Assembly (NCBI GenBank): GCA_019116025.1
Contig: DXCM01000090.1
Span: 62,001 to 126,000 of the forward strand
Direction: 5' to 3'
Length of the DNA stretch: 64,000 nucleotides
Source of the DNA: Candidatus Companilactobacillus pullicola
GTDB taxonomy: Bacteria; Bacillota; Bacilli; Lactobacillales; Lactobacillaceae
Made by a program: the position numbers and the translations under genes. This document shows positions 60,284-64,000 of this stretch, in pieces (positions within the stretch are counted from its first letter, which is position 1; each line of letters begins with the position of its first letter). The notes below the pieces were generated by a model. That model did no database searches and was not told where the DNA came from. It worked only from the letters and a program-made list of their open reading frames with translations.

Positions 60284-60414
60284 TTTCTTCTACCATCCTG
60301 ACTTTACAGTCGGTTCTAGACTCTCACTAGATCCACCGCTTTCGCGGGTCACGGACTTCAATTTCAAAGAATTGTTACCGTCGGTCGGGAATTACACCCT
60401 GCCCCGAAGAAATC
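60284..60414 (-). promoter_or_regulatory. FMN riboswitch (RFN element) of the rib operon
   Basis: Minus strand begins TTCGGGGCAGGGTG, then AATTCCCGACCGACGGTAAC, GTCCGTGACCCGCG, GTGGATCTAGTGAGA, AACCGACTGTAAAGTC and GGATGGTAGAAGAA, all conserved RFN blocks. It works with the terminator at 60181-60213. Confidence 0.96.
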
Positions 60415-60494
60415 TATTCAGTTTTCAAAAACGATAGTACTATAAAAAAATAATTTTAGCAAATACACTTTTATTATATTTTATCTAATAAATT

Positions 60495-60540
60495 AAAAAA
60501 GAGCATTGAATTCTTAGTTTCCCAAAAATCATCGCTCTCA
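60495..60540 (-). terminator. Probable terminator of the GATase-like gene
   Basis: Minus strand: GAGCGATGA pairs imperfectly with TCAATGCTC, followed by six T. Confidence 0.55.
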
Positions 60541-60570
60541 CAGAGTCCATTTTTATATAATTATTTTCTT

Positions 60571-61317
60571 TCAATTCAAACCTGATGGAATTGTACTTTC
60601 ATTGCCAATACGACCGATAAAATCACTAAATAAAGCCAGTTGTTGTGAATCATGTCTCCATAAATTTTCGGGATGCCACTGTACCGCCTGAATACTGGCA
60701 TCCTCATTTTCAATTGCTTCAATTACTCCATCAGAGGCTGTCGCTACAACCTTTAAGAAATCAGGAACTTCTTTAATAGCCTGATGATGTCGAGAATTCA
60801 CAAAGACATTATCGCCTATCGTTTTATAAAGTTTAGAATTATAGTCTACTCTTACAAAGTGGGTTGGTTGGTCCCCCGGAGCTTGTTGCTTATGCTTGAT
60901 CAATTTACCTGAATACTGACTCCCCAAGTCCTGATAAATCGTTCCACCTAAAGCTACATCTATCATCTGCGTACCACGACAGATACCAAAAATTGGAATT
61001 TTTTTTGCTACAGCAGTTCTAATCATTGCAATTTCAAAACGGTCACGATTTCGATTGGTGACACCTAATTTTGGGATTGGTTCTTCTCCCATAAAGCTAG
61101 GATCAATATCTGGTCCACCAGAAAAGATAATTCCATCCATTCTCTCAATTAATTGATTTACTTTATCAACTGGTAAAATCGGTAATCCGACCGGAATACC
61201 TCCTGCCATCAACACCCCATCAACAATTGGTCGTGGCACGTAGTCCATTAATTTTTGGTTTATTACATCAGTTGACCCTAAATAAACATCCGCAGTAATA
61301 CCAATTAATTTGCCCAT
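60571..61317 (-). CDS. Gamma-glutamyl-gamma-aminobutyrate hydrolase family (PuuD-like)
   Basis: 248 residues of class I glutamine amidotransferase fold. Nucleophile region PIFGICRGTQMIDVALGG, with C near 118, and the C-terminal His-Glu in QAVQWHPENLW. GG-PDIDPS motif SGGPDIDPSFMGEE. Likely cleaves a gamma-glutamyl amide; substrate unproved. ATG with AAAAGGGGGTTCAAC upstream. Own transcript. Confidence 0.93.
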   Translation of the reverse strand: MGKLIGITADVYLGSTDVINQKLMDYVPRPIVDGVLMAGGIPVGLPILPVDKVNQLIERMDGIIFSGGPDIDPSFMGEEPIPKLGVTNRNRDRFEIAMIRTAVAKKIPIFGICRGTQMIDVALGGTIYQDLGSQYSGKLIKHKQQAPGDQPTHFVRVDYNSKLYKTIGDNVFVNSRHHQAIKEVPDFLKVVATASDGVIEAIENEDASIQAVQWHPENLWRHDSQQLALFSDFIGRIGNESTIPSGLN

Positions 61318-61591
61318 AGAGTTGAACCCCCTTTTTATAATTTTAATTGTAAGATTAGCACTCTAAATTAATCTGTCAAATCTTTTATTAATAATATTAA
61401 ATAAATACTAATAAAAGTCTAATATTTACACTTATAATTTAGTATAATAAAGCTGATTCATACAATCAATATTAAAGGGTCTCTAATATTATAGACATTT
61501 TGGATAAAATTTCTTCTTTTTCTAATAGAAATTGGCTAAAAAATAAAAAATCCGACAATTCTAAATTAGATTATCGGATTTTAAAACAAAA
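61318..61591. other. 274-bp AT-rich spacer with dhaM terminator
   Basis: No gene. AT-rich promoter-like DNA for the GATase-like gene lies just left of it, and the dhaM terminator lies at 61546-61582. Confidence 0.6.
61546..61582 (-). terminator. Terminator of the dha operon
   Basis: Minus strand: AAAATCCGATAAT pairs with ATTGTCGGATTTT with one G-U, followed by more T. Confidence 0.9.
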
Positions 61592-61960
61592 TTATTTTAT
61601 TTTTAACGGCTTTAAATTAGTCTCAATCGTCGCCAAAGGACTATTAACTTCTGCCAAGGTTGCTGCTGTATAAGCACCCTCGACCAAGGCAACATCATAC
61701 TTATGAATTGTTTTATCAGTCATTTCCATCAACATTTCCAAATTCATCTTGGAACTTCCTAAATCGTAAAATGCTAAAAGTTCATCACCAGTATTCTCAT
61801 CAACGGCTTTCTGAATTTTTTCTAATGAAGAGCCAATTTCATTATCATCAGTTCCCCCAGCTGTGGTAATTGAAAGGTCGGGTGCAGCTTGAGAAATTAA
61901 TTTTCTAACTCCTTCAGCGATTTCAAATGAATGAGACACGATCACTATTCCATATTTCAT
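61592..61960 (-). CDS. dhaM: DhaM phosphotransferase subunit, EIIA only
   Basis: 122 residues of the EIIA-mannose fold with phospho-acceptor H10 (IVIVSHSFEIAEGV). It carries no HPr or EI domain, unlike the E. coli multidomain DhaM, so it uses the general HPr to phosphorylate the ADP bound to DhaL. Start is two bases after dhaL. Closes the dhaKLM operon. Confidence 0.95.
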   Translation of the reverse strand: MKYGIVIVSHSFEIAEGVRKLISQAAPDLSITTAGGTDDNEIGSSLEKIQKAVDENTGDELLAFYDLGSSKMNLEMLMEMTDKTIHKYDVALVEGAYTAATLAEVNSPLATIETNLKPLKIK

Positions 61961-61962
61961 TT

Positions 61963-62547
61963 TTATTCTCCTAACACTTCAAGTAAGGATTCAAATAAGT
62001 ACGCACTTGATTGTGATCCGGGATCCAAATGACCCTTGGATTTTTCCTCTAGATAACTGGCACGGCCCTTTGTAGCGACCATATCTTTGGTAGAGTTCAA
62101 AGCGTCTTCTACTACATTCTTAGAAAAATGATCAACCTTTAACGATTCCGCAACTGGTTGCCAAACATCGATCATTGTCTTCATGCCAATGTCTGATTGA
62201 CCACGACGCTTTAAGCCATCGCAACCAACTTGCACTAGTTCAGCTAAATCAGTCGTGTCCTTAGCCTTCTTTGACATATCTAAGAAAGCCGTTCCATACA
62301 ATGGACCAGAAGCTCCGCCAACTTTTTGAATCATCGCAAACGCTACTGTCTTATACAAGTCTGCCAAGTCAGTTGGTTCTTTTTTATTAAGGGCATCAGT
62401 CACTGCGGCCATCCCGCGAGCCATGTTGCTGCCGTGATCACCATCACCAATTGCTGTATCCAGTTCATTCAATTCTGAGGTATTGTCCTCTACTTTTTTA
62501 ACAAATAACTCAATCCACTTTTTCGTATCCGCTAAATTTAATTCCAT
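61963..62547 (-). CDS. dhaL: Dihydroxyacetone kinase subunit DhaL
   Basis: 194 residues, all-helical. The ADP-Mg site is TAIGDGDHGSNMARGMAAV (about 28-46), and GGASGPLYGTAFLDMSK follows. DhaL keeps ADP as a cofactor, charged by DhaM, and passes phosphate to dihydroxyacetone on DhaK. It starts 15 bp after dhaK. Confidence 0.96.
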   Translation of the reverse strand: MELNLADTKKWIELFVKKVEDNTSELNELDTAIGDGDHGSNMARGMAAVTDALNKKEPTDLADLYKTVAFAMIQKVGGASGPLYGTAFLDMSKKAKDTTDLAELVQVGCDGLKRRGQSDIGMKTMIDVWQPVAESLKVDHFSKNVVEDALNSTKDMVATKGRASYLEEKSKGHLDPGSQSSAYLFESLLEVLGE

Positions 62548-62562
62548 CAGTTTACTCCCTTT

Positions 62563-63555
62563 CTACCAACCAATTGTTGTTACTGGTTCTTTTAACATCT
62601 TGATCCAAGAATCCTCAGCTTTCATTATCGTCAAAGATATTCCTTGCATATCAAGCGATGTTACTTGGTTACCTACCTTACTGAACTCAACCGCAATTTT
62701 GTCATTTTCAAGTTCAGTTAAAACGTCATTAGCAAAAATATATTGCTCCATTAATGGAGTGGCACCCATTCCGTTGATCAATACTGCAAAATGACCAGTC
62801 TGATCCGAAAACTCACCCATAATTTTTTTGATCAATTCATGAGCTAATTCTTTTGATGGCTGAATCTTCTCAACTGAATAACCACGCTCGTTGTGAATCC
62901 CAATGCCATATTCGATTTCATCGTCGCCTAATTCAAATCCAGGATGACCCACTGCTGGAACAGTTGCGGCATGAAGAGCAATTCCTACAGTCTTAGTACT
63001 ATCAATAACTTTTTGACCTAGTGCAGCCAAATCATCTAAATTCATTCCAGAACGAGCGGCGGCACCAACAATTTTTTCAACCAAAACAGTTCCGGCCACA
63101 CCACGTTTTCCTTGTGTAAATTCACTGTTTTCAACAGAGATATCATCATCGACAACTATTGATTTAATCTTAATGTCATCGGCTTCAACCATTTCTTTAG
63201 CCATATCGAAGTTCATAACATCACCAGAATAATTTTTCACAATCAACAAAACACCTAGACCTTGATCAACTGCTTTTATGGCTTCATAAATCTGATCAGG
63301 AGTTGGCGAAGTAAAGACCTCGCCGGCAACTGCAGCACTCAACATCCCGTCACCAACGTAACCGGCGTGTAAAGGTTCATGACCACTACCACCACCGGAA
63401 ACGACACCAACTTGCTTTTCTTCAGTGAACTTAGGATCATTTCTGACAACGGCGGTTGTGCCTTCAATCTGTTTTACTAAATCACTATTAGCTTTCACCA
63501 GTCCTGAAATCATTTCAGGAACAATATCCTCAGTATTATTAATGATTTTCTTCAT
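62563..63555 (-). CDS. dhaK: Dihydroxyacetone kinase subunit DhaK
   Basis: 330 residues. SGGGSGHEPLHAGYVGDGML (about 53-72) binds substrate, and LGDDEIEYGIGIHNERGY carries the His that covalently holds dihydroxyacetone. Phosphorylates dihydroxyacetone to DHAP for glycolysis, in a PTS-coupled form. RBS AGGAATGGATT. Immediately downstream of the HAD gene, with a 46-bp gap. Confidence 0.96.
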   Translation of the reverse strand: MKKIINNTEDIVPEMISGLVKANSDLVKQIEGTTAVVRNDPKFTEEKQVGVVSGGGSGHEPLHAGYVGDGMLSAAVAGEVFTSPTPDQIYEAIKAVDQGLGVLLIVKNYSGDVMNFDMAKEMVEADDIKIKSIVVDDDISVENSEFTQGKRGVAGTVLVEKIVGAAARSGMNLDDLAALGQKVIDSTKTVGIALHAATVPAVGHPGFELGDDEIEYGIGIHNERGYSVEKIQPSKELAHELIKKIMGEFSDQTGHFAVLINGMGATPLMEQYIFANDVLTELENDKIAVEFSKVGNQVTSLDMQGISLTIMKAEDSWIKMLKEPVTTIGW

Positions 63556-63601
63556 AAATTAATCCATTCCTTCCATTTTCAATCTAATAGTTACGCCATA
63601 C

Positions 63602-64000
63602 TCACAGAGCAAATTTTTCAATTGCTAAACCAACACCATCATGATTGTTATCGGCTGTTACATAATCACTAGCTGCTTTAGCACCACTAGTAGCATTCTC
63701 CATTGCGACACCTTTGCCAGCCACTTTTAACATGGAAATATCATTATCACGATCACCCATAGCCATAACTTGGCTCAAGTCAATCTTCAATTTAGCAGCC
63801 AATTGTTTGACGGCTTCTCCTTTGTTGACATCCTTGGGAAAAATTTCTAGAAAACCCACACCAGTCCGTACGACAAAGTAGTCTTTATCAAAGTGTTGAT
63901 GAACAATTGCGGATATCTCATCCAATTGTTTCTCTTTACCATTGATAATGGCCTTAACAATCTCAAAGTCATCCGGTAACTCTTCGGGCTCACGGATATA
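63602..64000 (-). CDS. Cof-type HAD phosphatase, 5' end cut by window edge
   Basis: 133 codons visible, open to the right edge with no start required inside. The visible C-terminal part has the Cof motif III/IV region VNKGEAVKQLAAKLKID and MAMGDRDNDISMLKVAGKGV. Such enzymes (YidA type) hydrolyse sugar phosphates or flavin nucleotides. A TTG at 63925 is an internal codon: EPEELPDDFEIVKAIINGKE precedes it in frame. It lies 46 bp upstream of dhaK and may be cotranscribed with it. Confidence 0.92.
   Translation of the reverse strand, partial: YIREPEELPDDFEIVKAIINGKEKQLDEISAIVHQHFDKDYFVVRTGVGFLEIFPKDVNKGEAVKQLAAKLKIDLSQVMAMGDRDNDISMLKVAGKGVAMENATSGAKAASDYVTADNNHDGVGLAIEKFAL

Overview
The window is a low-GC Gram-positive chromosome segment, most consistent with a lactic acid bacterium of the Lactobacillaceae (inference from gene content: adjacent pfkA-pyk, a LysR-malolactic enzyme-malate permease locus, a SLAP-type surface protein, many PTS genes, AGGAGG-like ribosome binding sites, and frequent TTG starts). 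The Companilactobacillus (L. alimentarius/farciminis) group is a reasonable guess, but the sequence alone does not prove it. No rRNA, tRNA, CRISPR array, prophage or complete insertion sequence was seen.

Layout. 1-9.2 kb is a conserved housekeeping block read leftward: TPR protein, HU, Der, Cmk, a YpbE-like LysM protein, RibU behind an FMN riboswitch, then RluB-ScpB-ScpA-RibT-XerD-CvfB. 9.4-15.1 kb is an accessory insert between cvfB and pyk: an alcohol dehydrogenase with an elaborate promoter, a four-gene ABC transporter plus two-component system of the YvfRSTU/DesKR type, and a DUF4931/GalT-like protein. 15.4-28.4 kb returns to core genes (pyk, pfkA, dnaE, rpmF, rnz, obg) mixed with a lipoprotein, an SDR, a LapA protein and an OatA-like acyltransferase. 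28.6-32.3 kb is the fructose operon fruR-fruK-fruA.

33-42.3 kb holds a secreted SLAP-domain surface protein with a PNPNPA repeat, map-uvrC, an uncharacterised 185-residue protein with a canonical EF-hand loop, a 48-codon gene of its own, a membrane-anchored protein translationally linked to a 33-codon ORF, MgtC, an orphan EIIA, and a low-molecular-weight phosphatase with a small HTH partner. 42.8-46.5 kb is the malolactic locus. 46.7-50.5 kb carries a cellobiose-type PTS split into three genes, a kinase and an acetyltransferase. 50.6-54.4 kb is a glycerate uptake and phosphorylation operon with a divergent CdaR regulator. 54.4-56.8 kb has an esterase, a HAD hydrolase and an aldo-keto reductase. 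56.9-60.4 kb is the riboflavin operon ribD-E-BA-H behind a second FMN riboswitch. 60.6-64 kb has a GATase1-like hydrolase, the dhaKLM dihydroxyacetone kinase and a HAD phosphatase cut by the right edge.

The genes together describe a fermentative cell with glycolytic control points, carbohydrate import through PTS, malate decarboxylation for pH and energy balance, and coordinated flavin import and synthesis through two riboswitches. I did not find a clear, wholly new multi-gene system. The best leads are short: the TAA-linked 33-codon ORF at 39380-39481, the structured non-coding element at 15229-15295, the layered promoter at 9402-9452, and the candidate response-regulator operator at 10694-10723. 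Where an upstream in-frame TTG or ATG lacked a ribosome binding site, I moved the start downstream, and each entry says so.
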